A stretch of DNA of 64,000 nt from contig NZ_VUMI01000027.1 of NCBI RefSeq assembly GCF_009696275.1, positions 20,157 through 84,156 of the forward strand, read 5' to 3'. The notes beneath the pieces are model-generated. The model ran no database searches. It was not told the origin of the DNA and saw only the letters and a list, made by a program, of their open reading frames with translations. Source of the stretch: Eisenbergiella porci. GTDB lineage: Bacteria > Bacillota > Clostridia > Lachnospirales > Lachnospiraceae. Numbering within the stretch: the first letter of the stretch is position 1; the number at the start of each line of letters is the position of its first letter. Shown piece by piece: positions 27,047 to 36,485 of the stretch. Both the position numbers and the translations under genes were made by a program.

Positions 27047-28180
27047 ATGAAACTAAAGCGGATTATTGTATCTATTATCTTATTTTCATTGTTTCTTTTT
27101 ATCTGCTCTGCAGTATTTAAAGGCACAGCAGATAATTTGCAGGCAGATTCAGCCTTAACGGCAGAAAGCGAGGTATCTTCCATGGGAGAGAGTAATACGG
27201 AAAAGACAGAAATAAACCTGGAAAATTTAAAAGAAATTTATTTTGCAGGCGGCTGCTTCTGGGGTGTGGAAGAATATTTTTCAAGAATTCCGGGCGTCTA
27301 TGACGCGGTTTCCGGCTACGCCAACGGCAATACTGAGCAGCCGACCTACGAAGAGGTCTGCTCCAATACCACGGGCTTTGCGGAGACGGTACGCGTCCGG
27401 TATGATCCGGCGGTGATTTCCCTGCGCGTACTGACCGGGCAGTATTTTAAAATAATCGATCCCGTCAGCGTCAACCTGCAGGGCAATGACACAGGCACAC
27501 AGTACCGGACCGGAATCTTTTATACACAGGAAAAGGACCGTGCTTCCATTCAGCCTGTCATGAATGAAATACAGAATGATTATTCCGAGCCGCTGGCGGT
27601 AGAGCTTGCGCCGCTGGAAAACTTCTATCCGGCCGAGGATTACCACCAGGACTATCTGCAGAAGAACCCGGGCGGCTACTGCCATATAGATTTTTCCAGT
27701 CTGGAGGATTTGACGGTACGCGCCAACGGCACCGTGGGAATCCGCATTTCGGAAAAAGAACTGCGGGAAGAGCTGACTCCGCTGCAATATGAAGTAACCC
27801 GGAATGCCGCCACGGAAAGGCCCTTCACCGGAGAATATTGGGACAGCAATGAACCGGGATTATATGTGGATATCGTCACAGGGGAACCGCTCTTTACTTC
27901 CGCCGACAAATTCGATTCCGGCTGCGGCTGGCCCAGCTTCACGAAGCCTGTGGAGCCGGAAGCCATAACACAGCTGGAAGATAACAGCCACGGCATGAAG
28001 CGTATTGAGGTGCGCAGCCATGACGGTGATTCCCACCTGGGACATGTGTTTGAGGACGGCCCCGCAGAATCCGGCGGACTCAGATACTGTATCAACAGCG
28101 CCTCCCTGCGTTTCATACCGCTCTCCCGGATGGAGGAGGAAGGGTACGGAGCCTATATCCCGCAGGTGCTGGCGCAGTGA
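27047..28180 (+). CDS. msrAB: Exported MsrA-MsrB fusion, peptide methionine sulfoxide reductase
   Basis: A 377-residue two-domain repair enzyme that reduces both S- and R-methionine sulfoxide in proteins. The N-terminus has a hydrophobic segment ([19 protein letters not shown]), so it is membrane-anchored or secreted. MsrA follows with catalytic Cys70 in [12 protein letters not shown] and the YHQDYL motif; MsrB follows with CGWPSF and catalytic Cys348 in [16 protein letters not shown] 27,047 follows GAGG. The gene is alone, driven by a palindromic promoter, which suggests induction by oxidative stress; a thioredoxin-like fragment lies downstream, and in many relatives a thioredoxin partner is linked. 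Confidence 0.95.
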   Translation: MKLKRIIVSIILFSLFLFICSAVFKGTADNLQADSALTAESEVSSMGESNTEKTEINLENLKEIYFAGGCFWGVEEYFSRIPGVYDAVSGYANGNTEQPTYEEVCSNTTGFAETVRVRYDPAVISLRVLTGQYFKIIDPVSVNLQGNDTGTQYRTGIFYTQEKDRASIQPVMNEIQNDYSEPLAVELAPLENFYPAEDYHQDYLQKNPGGYCHIDFSSLEDLTVRANGTVGIRISEKELREELTPLQYEVTRNAATERPFTGEYWDSNEPGLYVDIVTGEPLFTSADKFDSGCGWPSFTKPVEPEAITQLEDNSHGMKRIEVRSHDGDSHLGHVFEDGPAESGGLRYCINSASLRFIPLSRMEEEGYGAYIPQVLAQ

Positions 28181-28224
28181 GAAGCTTTTCCTATCCTCAA
28201 GTCAAAGCTTAGAATTTCCTAATA

Positions 28225-28260
28225 TGAGACAATGCGCAGAAGCCTCCGCGCATTGTCTCA
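28225..28260 (+). terminator. Hairpin terminator after msrAB
   Basis: TGAGACAATGCGC and GCGCATTGTCTCA form a perfect 13 bp stem with a 10-base loop, followed by a short TTTC. The U-run is weak, but the position 45 bases after the stop fits termination. Confidence 0.7.
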
Positions 28261-28367
28261 TTTCAGCATAACAGGGAAGGGGGTTCACTGCCTTTTCAGT
28301 TCTCCCATTTATCACTGTCTGCTGTATTACTATGTTACTGTATTACCGTATTACTGTATTTCTAATG

Positions 28368-28463
28368 TTACAGTCCAAGGCTCTCCACCCAGGCCTTAAG
28401 CTCCGCCTTATCCGCATACGGGCTGAAGCGTCTGCCGTTACTGATTATAATTATAAAATTGGG
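28368..28463 (-). pseudogene. C-terminal fragment, possibly thioredoxin-like
   Basis: A minus frame reads PNFIIIISNGRRFSPYADKA followed by ELKAWVESLGL and a stop. This resembles the last strand and helix of thioredoxin-like proteins. Nothing recognisable precedes it. A plus-strand open frame over the same bases (28,332-28,880) has no family similarity and is disregarded. Confidence 0.3.
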
Positions 28464-28907
28464 GATCGGTTTTGTCTAATGCCTATTTTAACTGGCGTGT
28501 TATTCATTTTTTGTATTGCCGGACTTCCTGTGAGGCCTGTAAAATACCAGGGACACCACAGTCATTCCTTTTATCGTTGGCAAGGATGGCTGATGTGGCC
28601 GATTCTATGTAATGGCAGGCTCAATCCTTGTACCAAAGTGCAATATCTGAGACCATTAGAAAATCAGCAAAGGATATGGTATAATTTTCTCAGACAAAAA
28701 CTGTATAAGTCAATCGAAACGCAAACCGGAAAAATATTGCTTATTACAAAAGAAATGCTGTTAGATGAAATTACACATTATCATGGAACACTTGTCGAGT
28801 ATATGAGTGAAATTGAAAGGAAATATTGTTATATTGAAGTGCAATTGTGGTTTGATGATTTGATAAGAAGATATTTGTAAGATACTTATTTCATAGCATT
28901 CTTATCT

Positions 28908-29230
28908 CTAACTGTCATTATCCGATGAGAAATGTTCCATGAACTTTCCAAAATTACTGCTTCCTTTGATTAAATCATCTGTTGTTCCAAATATTACAAC
29001 CTGATCTGCTGCATGTTCTGTTCCATGGACCTCATTAATTTTTCTTTTGATATCTCCATACTGCTCATACGGCTTTTTATCCGTATCGCAAAATACAAGG
29101 ACCAAATCATAAGAGCCATTCTGATATTTATCTTGATATCGGGCCGGGATGTTTCCATTTCCTTCCGCATTCTCCAAGACAAACTCATAAGTTGTGCTCC
29201 AAACTTGCAGCGATATTAATTTATCCAAAT
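28908..29230 (-). pseudogene. RloB-like protein fragment
   Basis: The frame reads YDLVLVFCDTDKKPYEQYGD and EVHGTEHAADQVVIF, a pattern found in small RloB/TOPRIM-like proteins coded next to AAA ATPases. The only start is TTG and a stop codon lies shortly upstream, so the N-terminus is missing; the C-terminal end after VVIF also differs from what is expected. An ATPase C-terminal fragment precedes it on the same strand. The pair may be leftovers of a defence module. Confidence 0.45.
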
Positions 29231-29294
29231 ATTCGTACTCTTCATCACTTTACAGATAATACAAATCCTACTGCCTGAAAAAAACCGGGGAATT

Positions 29295-29535
29295 TTATTT
29301 ATCATTGGCCAAGTCCCCTTTCCGGTCTCCTTTTATGCTTAACAAAGAATATATCAGCTCAGGATCAGGAACTGCCCCCAACACACCTTTTCTATATTTT
29401 TCCATGATATCGGTTGTATCTCTTATTCCCTGCCCCGCTGTAAATTGTGCCAGCGAATACACATAAATTCCTTCTTTATTTTTATGAATAAACCAAGCTT
29501 GCGTTGCTGTCTCTATATAGAGGCATGCTCATTAG
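29295..29535 (-). pseudogene. C-terminal fragment of an AAA ATPase (RloA-like)
   Basis: The minus frame reads ETATQAWFIHKNKEGIYVYS, then QFTAGQGIRDTTDIMEKYRK and GVLGAVPDPELIYSLL, with a natural stop at 29,295. This resembles the tail of RloA-type ATPases. The ATPase core is absent. It lies 65 bases upstream of the RloB-like fragment in the order usual for such pairs. Confidence 0.4.
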
Positions 29536-29621
29536 AAGAATTTATTTTTATATCACAATCAGCGGTACAATTAATTCTTTTTATGTCAGCCCTGATCTTC
29601 CTAATCCCGTTTTACACAAAC

Positions 29622-29880
29622 GATAATGGATTCGCTTTTCCAGGAGGACATGCTGCGTTTGGGGAAACAAACGAGAAAACGTTAATCTGGGAGTTCAAAG
29701 AGGAAATCGGCGCGGATATTTTAGTCGGTGAATTAAAATGGGTTGGTGAAATTTTCTTTCCATGGGGAGAAAAACCTTGTCATCAGATTTGTTTATATTA
29801 TACTGTGGTAATTGAAGACGGATATACGCCAAAAGAAGGCACCTTCCTGGCGCAGGAACAGCTTGAGGGCCGAAAGCCGA
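29622..29880 (+). pseudogene. Nudix hydrolase fragment
   Basis: GFAFPGGHAAFGETNEKTLI followed by WEFKEEIGA is a Nudix box, but the usual Arg before Glu is replaced by Trp. The N-terminal strands before the box and the C-terminal part are lost; the open frame then runs antisense through the ABC ATPase remnant. No ribosome-binding site precedes it. Confidence 0.5.
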
Positions 29881-29885
29881 ACCAG

Positions 29886-30739
29886 CTATCCCTGGCAATG
29901 GCAAAATGCCCGTCCCGTTTCTTTATGGAACAGATGGATTTTCTCAGACAGAAGGCGGACATATACCGCCTGCCCCAGCCTCCCGGAAAAATCAGCGCCT
30001 GTTATCATTGTAAGATCCGGCATCCCGGGAGCTGTGAGAAAAACCGCTGTCTCCCGCCCGGTATTTTCCACAATATTGATTTCCATCCGTATAGCGCCAG
30101 GTTCTCCCGGGCCGGCAGGTTTGATATGCTCCGGACGAATGCCTGCCGTTATTTCCCCTTGCACAGGTCCCGGCGGCAGCTTATCTTCATCCACAGGAAT
30201 CCTGCGCTCTCCCAGGGTAAGGTAACAGCAGCCCTGCTCTGTGACAGGCCCTGTATCCCACAGGTTCATATGGGGAGAGCCTATAAATCCCGCAACGAAC
30301 AGATTCGCAGGATGTCCATATATCTCCTGAGGTGTCCCAAGCTGCTGCAGGACTCCTTCATTTATCACGGCAATGCGTGTTCCCTTTTAATTTCCTTTTT
30401 TCCGGAATGCCGCATTTTAAGGGGAAATGCAATATTGTCCTTCACTTTCATATTGGGATACAGGGCATAGTTCTGAAAAACCATGGCAACATCGCGGTTC
30501 TTCGGCGGTACCTTGTTCATGCTCCTCCCATCCATAATGATTTCTCCGCCACTGATATTCTCAAGTCCTGCTATCATGCGCAGCAGCGTTGTTTTTCCAC
30601 ATCCGGAGGGACCGACAAAAACAATAAATTCACCCTGATTTATTTCCATATCCATGTCTATGACAGCATGGACATTGCCCGGATACCATTTGTTTACCTT
30701 TCGAATCTGCAGGCTTCCAGTTAAACTCTCTTTTTCCAT
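29886..30739 (-). pseudogene. MsmX/UgpC-type ABC ATPase lacking its catalytic centre
   Basis: The N-terminal part (start ATG 30,739 after GGAGGAAGG) has Walker A GPSGCGKTT and the Q-loop VFQNYALYPNM. It ends in EIKREHALP and a stop at 30,365. The overlapping frame continues TRIAVINEGVLQQLGTPQEI and the C-terminal regulatory domain to 29,886. The expected 85-90 residues with the LSGGQ signature, Walker B, D-loop and H-loop are missing and the frame changes at the join. The protein cannot work as an ATPase. It would have energised the two permeases upstream; another ATPase may now do so. Confidence 0.8.
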
Positions 30740-30816
30740 AAAACCTTCCTCCATTTCTGCCCCGTAACCGTCCCTCTCTATTCAGTCTTTATCCTTTACA
30801 GACTTTTCCCGTTACT

Positions 30817-31656
30817 TCAATCCTTCATCCCGGAGGAAATAATGCCCTGTTCCAGATATTTCTGCCCGGACAGGAATATCAAAAGAGGCGGCATCAGCGT
30901 GATCGGTGAGGCAATCAGCGATACCCCTGCATTGTCGGCAGTAATATTTGCCATATACAATGACAGCGGCCAGAGAGCCTGATTCTTCAGAAATGCCTGC
31001 GGTGCTTCCATGGCATTCCAATATTCCAGGAATCCCAATACTACTGCGGAAAGAATCCCTGATGCCCCCAGTGGAATTCCAAGCCGGACAAAGCTCTGGA
31101 AGGGCGAAGCCCCATCCACCGCCGCTGCCTCCATAACCGTTTCCGGTATCACCATAAAGAAACGTGTCATAATGAATACGGGAAAGGTTGACGCCGCCCC
31201 GGGCAGGATGACGGCCCATACGGTATCAATCAGCCGCAATTTATCCAGTACAAGATAGCTTGAAACCATGGTCACCTGGAAAGGCATCAACATAAGAACA
31301 ATATATAAGGTATAGAGCAGCTTTTTACCCCGGAAATTAAATCTTGCAAACGCCCATGCCGCAGGTGCCCCTAAAAATATCTGCCCGATTACAACAGGGA
31401 AAACCTGCCTGCAGGAATTCCAGAATACTGCAAAAAACTGAGGCGTATCCAAAAGCAGCTCCACATAAGCCTGCAAAGTAGGATACTGCGCAATTACAGG
31501 CCATACGGCAGTCCCTTCCCCTCCTTCCAGAACCGGAGCGAGATTTTCAGACAATTCCGCACTTCCCATAATAGTGCCGGATAACAGCATCCAAAGAGGT
31601 ATCCATATAAAAAAGGCAATAAAAACAAGTATCAACCCTGTCAGCCACTTTTTCAT
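30817..31656 (-). CDS. ABC transporter permease, MalG type, of the VanRS-linked operon
   Basis: A 279-residue permease with about six spans (first near residues 5-24, LTGLILVFIAFFIWIPLWML). The EAA loop reads MEAAAVDGASPFQSFVRLGI. It ends ISSGMKD. It follows the MalF-type permease after 63 bases and precedes the broken ATPase gene. By family these proteins import sugars, but here the operon also encodes adaptor and MacB-like components, so the direction and cargo of transport are uncertain. Confidence 0.9.
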   Translation of the reverse strand: MKKWLTGLILVFIAFFIWIPLWMLLSGTIMGSAELSENLAPVLEGGEGTAVWPVIAQYPTLQAYVELLLDTPQFFAVFWNSCRQVFPVVIGQIFLGAPAAWAFARFNFRGKKLLYTLYIVLMLMPFQVTMVSSYLVLDKLRLIDTVWAVILPGAASTFPVFIMTRFFMVIPETVMEAAAVDGASPFQSFVRLGIPLGASGILSAVVLGFLEYWNAMEAPQAFLKNQALWPLSLYMANITADNAGVSLIASPITLMPPLLIFLSGQKYLEQGIISSGMKD

Positions 31657-31719
31657 TTACGCTCCCATCCGCGTGCAAGGCACGCATACAATTCAAGGGG
31701 GCTGAAAGGCCTTTTCCCT

Positions 31720-32580
31720 TCAGCCCTTATCCTCCCGGCCCAAAACTTTCTGCAGCAGCATGATCAGTATAAATACAAAAAGCGCCATCATTACGGCTCC
31801 CGCGCACATTTTATCCACATCCAGATTGCCGTACCAGTTGTTGAACAGATGCTGCAGCATATAGATGCTTTCCTCCGGGTAGCTTCCGGCAATCAGATAA
31901 GCCTCCCGGAACACCTTAAAAGAGTTCAGCAGCGAAAGCACCGTAGTGGTGAAAAAAACCGGCATAAGGTTTGGCAAAGTAATTTGCGTAAACCGCCTGA
32001 TGCTTCCGGCTCCATCTATCTGCGCCGCCTCATATAAGGCCGGATTTATGGTGCCAAACCCGGAAAGCCACAGAACCATATCATATCCGAAGTTCTTCCA
32101 CAGATAAGCAAATACCAGCACCCCAAAAGCAGCCCTGCTCCCTATCCAGTCCACCGGCGCTGCATCCCAAAGCGCAAGAAAGGCATTGAGCAGACCGTTT
32201 TTATGAAAAATCACACGCCACAAAAGGACAATCGAAGCCACCGGTATTGCCATAGGCACAAGAAATGAGGTTTTGAAAATTCCGTGTGATTCCCTGAAGG
32301 CAGTCAGCAGCAGCGAAACCGCCAGTGAAATAACCAGCAGCAGCGGTATACAGACAAGGACAAATTTCAGTGTGTTTCCCGCAGCCAGCTTGAAAGCGCT
32401 GTTGTCCAATACTGCCAGATAATTTTGAAATCCCACGAACCTGCCGCCGGCAGCCTGAAAAAAGGAACGCCGCAGCACATCCAGAAGGGGAATGAATACC
32501 ATAATACTTACAAAAATCAGGCTCGGCGCCAAAAACAGCCATGGCACGATACGTTCCCTAAAAGAAACTTCTTTTCTCAT
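31720..32580 (-). CDS. ABC transporter permease, MalF type, of the VanRS-linked operon
   Basis: A 286-residue permease with about six spans (LFLAPSLIFVSIMVFIPLLD near residues 15-35). The EAA loop reads YEAAQIDGAGSIRRFTQITL. Its start at ATG 32,580 overlaps the end of the MacB-like gene by 23 bases, so translation is coupled. This overlap ties the sugar-type permeases to the unusual membrane proteins upstream. Confidence 0.91.
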   Translation of the reverse strand: MRKEVSFRERIVPWLFLAPSLIFVSIMVFIPLLDVLRRSFFQAAGGRFVGFQNYLAVLDNSAFKLAAGNTLKFVLVCIPLLLVISLAVSLLLTAFRESHGIFKTSFLVPMAIPVASIVLLWRVIFHKNGLLNAFLALWDAAPVDWIGSRAAFGVLVFAYLWKNFGYDMVLWLSGFGTINPALYEAAQIDGAGSIRRFTQITLPNLMPVFFTTTVLSLLNSFKVFREAYLIAGSYPEESIYMLQHLFNNWYGNLDVDKMCAGAVMMALFVFILIMLLQKVLGREDKG

Positions 32581-33805
32581 CTGAAAACCTCCCTTCCCCG
32601 GGAACAGCGGTAAGCTTCTCCTTCTGCCTGTAAAGCATGAAATCCACAGACAGCCACAGGCAGGGCATCAGATACATTTCCCTGCAGAATATCATATGGC
32701 AAGTCCGGGCCATGGAAAGGGACAGCAGGCTGAGCGCCAGCGTATATGCCGCACAGCCCAGCGACATGCCACCATAAGACCTTATGGATACCCGCATTGC
32801 GGCTATTGTCCCAGGCACAGAGGCGGCTATGGAAAATAATACTGTCATAATTACAGCGGTCATAAGCTCCATATCTCGGAAGGTGGAGCCTTCCGATATC
32901 CATGTAACCACATTTTTTCCATGTCCCATAACTAAATTCTCCCAAAACGCAAAGTCGGACAACCTCGTAGGAATAAATCCGGCAGGGAATCCCGGCAGGT
33001 CCATACAAAAAAGCAAACCAGCCAGAACCAACAGGGCCGACGGCAGCCAGAAGGCCAGCAACACAGGATAATGCCAAAGCCATTTCCCGCGCCTTATGAC
33101 ACGGCCGAGAATACCTGCTGCCAGAATAACGGCAGGAAACCTGACAATAATACCAAGCGCCCATTCTATCAGCGGCTGTTCAAGAATCATCCCCCCGGAG
33201 AAATCCGCGGCCAAAAGATAGCGCTCTGCCTTCTCCCTGGTTCCCGTCCCGGAAAATATCAGCTGCATATGGGACAGAGGCTCTTCTGACCCAGCCTGTG
33301 CCTGACGGAATATCCGCGGCTCCTCCCCCTCAAATACGCCGCGCACATAGAGCCTGTCTCCATCCATTATTACCGGCATCCCGCAAACGTCTGTGCTTCC
33401 CCACAAGGAAAACGCCAGCCCCGAGCTGACCGCGCATCCTGCCAAATCGTTTCCGGCCGGGAAGCCGCCGGAAAGCATGGCCGCTGCTGTAACAGCCCTG
33501 CAGTCGCCAAATACCACCACCCTGTCTGCTGCCATGCTTTTCCTGTCCCCGCTCATAACCTCATATCCTGAAGCCGCCTGCCATAGGGTGACCTCCAGCT
33601 GTTCTGCCGCCCCATCCTGCCGCGCAAAGGTCTGCTGTTTCACGAGAGCGGCCGGGCTGACGCCGCCGTTTTCCCATTTAACCTCCACACCCGGACAGAG
33701 GTTTACGGCCTTGCTGTAAAAAGTGCAGGCTATGCACCAGAAAAAAACTGCCGTCAAACCCGATATCACCAGCGCCGGCCAATGAAAATGTCTTTCAGTT
33801 TCCAA
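32558..33805 (-). CDS. Membrane protein with MacB-like periplasmic core domain, no ATPase
   Basis: A 415-residue protein. One membrane span near residues 12-30 is followed by an external domain of about 180 residues with GCAVSSGLAFSLWGSTDVCG and YVRGVFEGEEP, a pattern like the MacB/FtsX periplasmic core. About four further spans follow (from about residue 215), more than the usual three. No nucleotide-binding domain is present. The start overlaps the adaptor gene by 11 bases, and the stop overlaps the MalF-type permease by 23 bases. MacB partners adaptor proteins in exporters, so the adjacent HlyD/MacA-like gene is a probable partner. The function is unknown. Confidence 0.75.
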   Translation of the reverse strand: METERHFHWPALVISGLTAVFFWCIACTFYSKAVNLCPGVEVKWENGGVSPAALVKQQTFARQDGAAEQLEVTLWQAASGYEVMSGDRKSMAADRVVVFGDCRAVTAAAMLSGGFPAGNDLAGCAVSSGLAFSLWGSTDVCGMPVIMDGDRLYVRGVFEGEEPRIFRQAQAGSEEPLSHMQLIFSGTGTREKAERYLLAADFSGGMILEQPLIEWALGIIVRFPAVILAAGILGRVIRRGKWLWHYPVLLAFWLPSALLVLAGLLFCMDLPGFPAGFIPTRLSDFAFWENLVMGHGKNVVTWISEGSTFRDMELMTAVIMTVLFSIAASVPGTIAAMRVSIRSYGGMSLGCAAYTLALSLLSLSMARTCHMIFCREMYLMPCLWLSVDFMLYRQKEKLTAVPGEGRFSDEKRSFF

Positions 33806-35786
33806 TACGAACCCTGTCTCCTTCCGTTATCGCCTTATTTGAACCTGTGATCACCTGATCCGCGTAGGTAAGGGCGCTCTCAACGCACATCATCTGTCTG
33901 TCCCTGTCTTTCACGGTTATATCAACTCTTGCAGTGACCCACTCCGTTCCCAGTACGGAATTCTGTTTGCGTATCACCAAAACGTGATCTCCCCTGGAAT
34001 CGCTTCTGAGCGCCGTAATGGGAAGGCAGTTATGATAAATCTCACTTTTCTTACTCAATGAAAGCTGTGCGGTCATACCGGCCGGATAGTCTCCTTCCTG
34101 CAAAACAGCAGTCAGGAAAACCTTCCCCTCCTCATCAGGCATGCCTATAGAACTGATCTCTGCCGCTGACCTTTGAGTGCTGCCGTCAAGCCTGAACATA
34201 AGCTCCCCCTTGTCTCCCGCCAGGAAATACCGTGCGGATTCTTCCTCCAAAAAACCTTCGAACAAAAATCCTTTATCATTGCAGGCAAGGGTAACCACCT
34301 CTTCTCCTGCTTTTGTCCTGAATCCCTTTTCCACAGTACGCAGTACCGTTCCGGACACCGGCGCTGACAGGTATCCTCCATTATTTAAAATTTCCTGCAA
34401 TTTATCCCGCAGTTTTTCTTTCTCCGCCAATTCGGATTCGCAGGTCAGTCTTGTGATTTTCCTTTCTTTCTGTGACATCACCGCCTGCTGCTGCGCATTT
34501 TCCAACGCCAGCTGCGCCGCCTCGACCGCCCTTTGCGCTTTATAAAGGGCTTCTTCTGCCAGGTACTGATTGTCCTCAAATTCACGCCAGACATCGTTCA
34601 GGGTTCCCTTTGCGGCATCAATCGCTGCCCGGGCCTGCCTGACTGCGGCTTCATCGGAAAAATCCGTACGCTCTTTTGCCGCCGTCAGCGCCGCGTTTGC
34701 ATCATTGAGAGAAGCCTCGGCTCTCTCTGTTTTTGTTTTCCAGCGTTCTTTTATGGCATTCAGGTTTTCAGCGGCGCTGTCGTAGGACGAGGTTTTATAT
34801 TCCGCATCTGACAGGTTTTTTTCTGCCTGCGTAAATTCCTCCTGTGCTTTGGAAAGCTCTTCCTTTGCAGCATTCAGCTCCTCCGTATAATCCGTGTCGC
34901 CGCCGGGCTCCTGCTCCTCAATTGCTTTTTCAATATCGCTGACCGCCTGCTTTGCGGCATCAAGCGTACTTTCCGCCTGTTTGTATGCCTCCAGCAGCTT
35001 CTGATAGGCATTCTTTGAAGCGTCCAAATTTTCCGAGGCTTCATCCAGCTCCTTTTCTGCGGCATGGATGGCATCCTCCGCCGCTTCCCTGACGCTATAC
35101 AGATTTTCCTCCGCCTCCTTAACGACTGCCTCCGCTTCCCTGATAAGCTCCTGCTTTACCGCAGCGGCCGCCCTGTCATCCTCCGTCTCAGCAGCCGCCA
35201 GCTTCTCTTCACTTTTTGTATAGTCCTCCTTCAATCTTGTGTCTGACCGGACATATTTTGAAGCCAGGCGTTCATACTCCCTTTGGGCATCCTCAAGGGC
35301 GCGTTGCGCCGCAGCCACCTCATTACCGCCCCCGCTTTCGGAAAGATCAATTCTGAGAGTGAGGATATGGATTTCCTCTTCCAGCTTCTTCACCTGCGCT
35401 TCCATGGAAGGCACTTCAAAGGCAAGCAGCGGATCGCCCTTGTTTACCTGACTGCCTTCCTGAGCATTGACCGCCGTTACCCAAAGCCCTTCCGGCAATC
35501 TAATGCTTCTGTCGGCTGCCGCCTGGATCCTCCCCTCCACGAAAGCCCTTTCCGTAAGCGTCCCGCTTGCAAGAGTCGATACGGAAACGCTTGCTGTTGT
35601 GATGGAAAGGGAAACACGGGATATAACCGTGCATACAAACATCAGTGTAAAAAAAACGATAAGAGACTGTACGGCCATGCGCTGCATACTTTTTTTAATG
35701 ACAGGCCCGTTTTTCTCTCCGGAAGCAAGCATTTCCTTTTGCTGCTGAATGATCCTGTTTATTTTTTCTTCCCTATGTAATCGCAT
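33795..35786 (-). CDS. HlyD/MacA-like membrane-fusion (adaptor) protein
   Basis: A 663-residue protein. A short cytoplasmic tail and one membrane span (residues about 38-58) are followed by a split lipoyl-like domain (LWVTAVNAQEGSQVNKGDPL, and APVSGTVLRTVEKGFRTKAG near residue 475). Between them lies a very long Ala/Glu/Lys coiled coil, about residues 125-465, far longer than in typical MacA proteins. Beta-barrel and membrane-proximal domains end the protein. Such adaptors bridge a membrane transporter to the outside. In a Gram-positive cell it would reach through the wall. Position in the operon points to a complex with the MacB-like protein. Confidence 0.85.
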   Translation of the reverse strand: MRLHREEKINRIIQQQKEMLASGEKNGPVIKKSMQRMAVQSLIVFFTLMFVCTVISRVSLSITTASVSVSTLASGTLTERAFVEGRIQAAADRSIRLPEGLWVTAVNAQEGSQVNKGDPLLAFEVPSMEAQVKKLEEEIHILTLRIDLSESGGGNEVAAAQRALEDAQREYERLASKYVRSDTRLKEDYTKSEEKLAAAETEDDRAAAAVKQELIREAEAVVKEAEENLYSVREAAEDAIHAAEKELDEASENLDASKNAYQKLLEAYKQAESTLDAAKQAVSDIEKAIEEQEPGGDTDYTEELNAAKEELSKAQEEFTQAEKNLSDAEYKTSSYDSAAENLNAIKERWKTKTERAEASLNDANAALTAAKERTDFSDEAAVRQARAAIDAAKGTLNDVWREFEDNQYLAEEALYKAQRAVEAAQLALENAQQQAVMSQKERKITRLTCESELAEKEKLRDKLQEILNNGGYLSAPVSGTVLRTVEKGFRTKAGEEVVTLACNDKGFLFEGFLEEESARYFLAGDKGELMFRLDGSTQRSAAEISSIGMPDEEGKVFLTAVLQEGDYPAGMTAQLSLSKKSEIYHNCLPITALRSDSRGDHVLVIRKQNSVLGTEWVTARVDITVKDRDRQMMCVESALTYADQVITGSNKAITEGDRVRIGN

Positions 35787-35808
35787 CGCTGTTCAGTCTC
35801 CTGCATTC

Positions 35809-36465
35809 TTATTTGAATTCAACCGTAATAATTCTGTCCGCCAGATAAGTACCGTCTGCCTGCTGCTTTCCAAAGCATAATACGATATCCTTATCCTTCA
35901 CTTCGCTTTTTCCGCAGTCTTCCAGAGAATAACTGCCCCCATCCGAGCTCACGATTCCTTTTTGAAACACTGTTTCGTCCGTATAAGCAACCTTTATGAA
36001 GTGCGGCTCCCTGGAGGCTGCAGTTCCATCTGCAAAGGGGGAGGTATTGATCACCAGGCCCGTTTCTGAACACTCGCTGGCCGCACCGTTTAAATCCGCT
36101 GAATTGAACATTTCGTTCGCATCTGCAAAGGTTTCCATTTCTGAATCCTCTTTTCCTGCACCGGTTTCCGTTTTTTCTGAAGCTTCTTCTGAAGTTTTTT
36201 CTGAAGTTTCCGCTGAAGCTTCTTCTGAAATCTCCGCCGAAGCTTCTTCTGAATTTCCTTCTGAGATTTTCTCCACGCCGGCCGCTGTACCGGAATGAGC
36301 GGCAGAATCACTATCCTGATAATTGGCTGCTTCTGTTTCCGCAGCTCCGTTTTCTGTCCCCATATCTGTCATATTTGTCCCGGCACAGCCGGTAAATAAA
36401 AGCATCCCGGCACAGATAACTGCGTACCGTCCAACCATTTTTACTTTTCCATCCTTTTTTTTCAT
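35809..36465 (-). CDS. Lipoprotein with Glu/Ser repeat linker
   Basis: A 218-residue lipoprotein with lipobox LLFTGC (Cys27). Residues about 68-100 are a tandem repeat based on SEEASAE/SEKTSEE, visible in DNA at about 36,170-36,260 as repeated GCTTCTTCTGAA units. The C-terminal 70 residues form a compact beta-rich domain (VAYTDETVFQKGIV and DIVLCFGKQQADGT). The repeat is a flexible spacer or wall-spanning stalk. The gene lies between the propeller/binding-protein gene and the adaptor gene. No family name is firm; it may be an accessory of the transport complex. Confidence 0.75.
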   Translation of the reverse strand: MKKKDGKVKMVGRYAVICAGMLLFTGCAGTNMTDMGTENGAAETEAANYQDSDSAAHSGTAAGVEKISEGNSEEASAEISEEASAETSEKTSEEASEKTETGAGKEDSEMETFADANEMFNSADLNGAASECSETGLVINTSPFADGTAASREPHFIKVAYTDETVFQKGIVSSDGGSYSLEDCGKSEVKDKDIVLCFGKQQADGTYLADRIITVEFK

Positions 36466-36485
36466 TGTTTAAAATCCTCTCCTTT

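Noticed and set aside
28332..28880. Plus-strand open frame of 182 codons after msrAB
   Set aside because: Its first part is antisense to a thioredoxin-like tail and the rest has no family similarity or ribosome-binding site.
29445..30470. Plus-strand frame of 341 codons as one protein
   Set aside because: Only the short Nudix part is coding-like; the remainder is antisense to the ABC ATPase remnant.
36170..36260. Possible CRISPR-like short repeats
   Set aside because: The repeat is a 12-base coding repeat without spacers, inside a lipoprotein gene.
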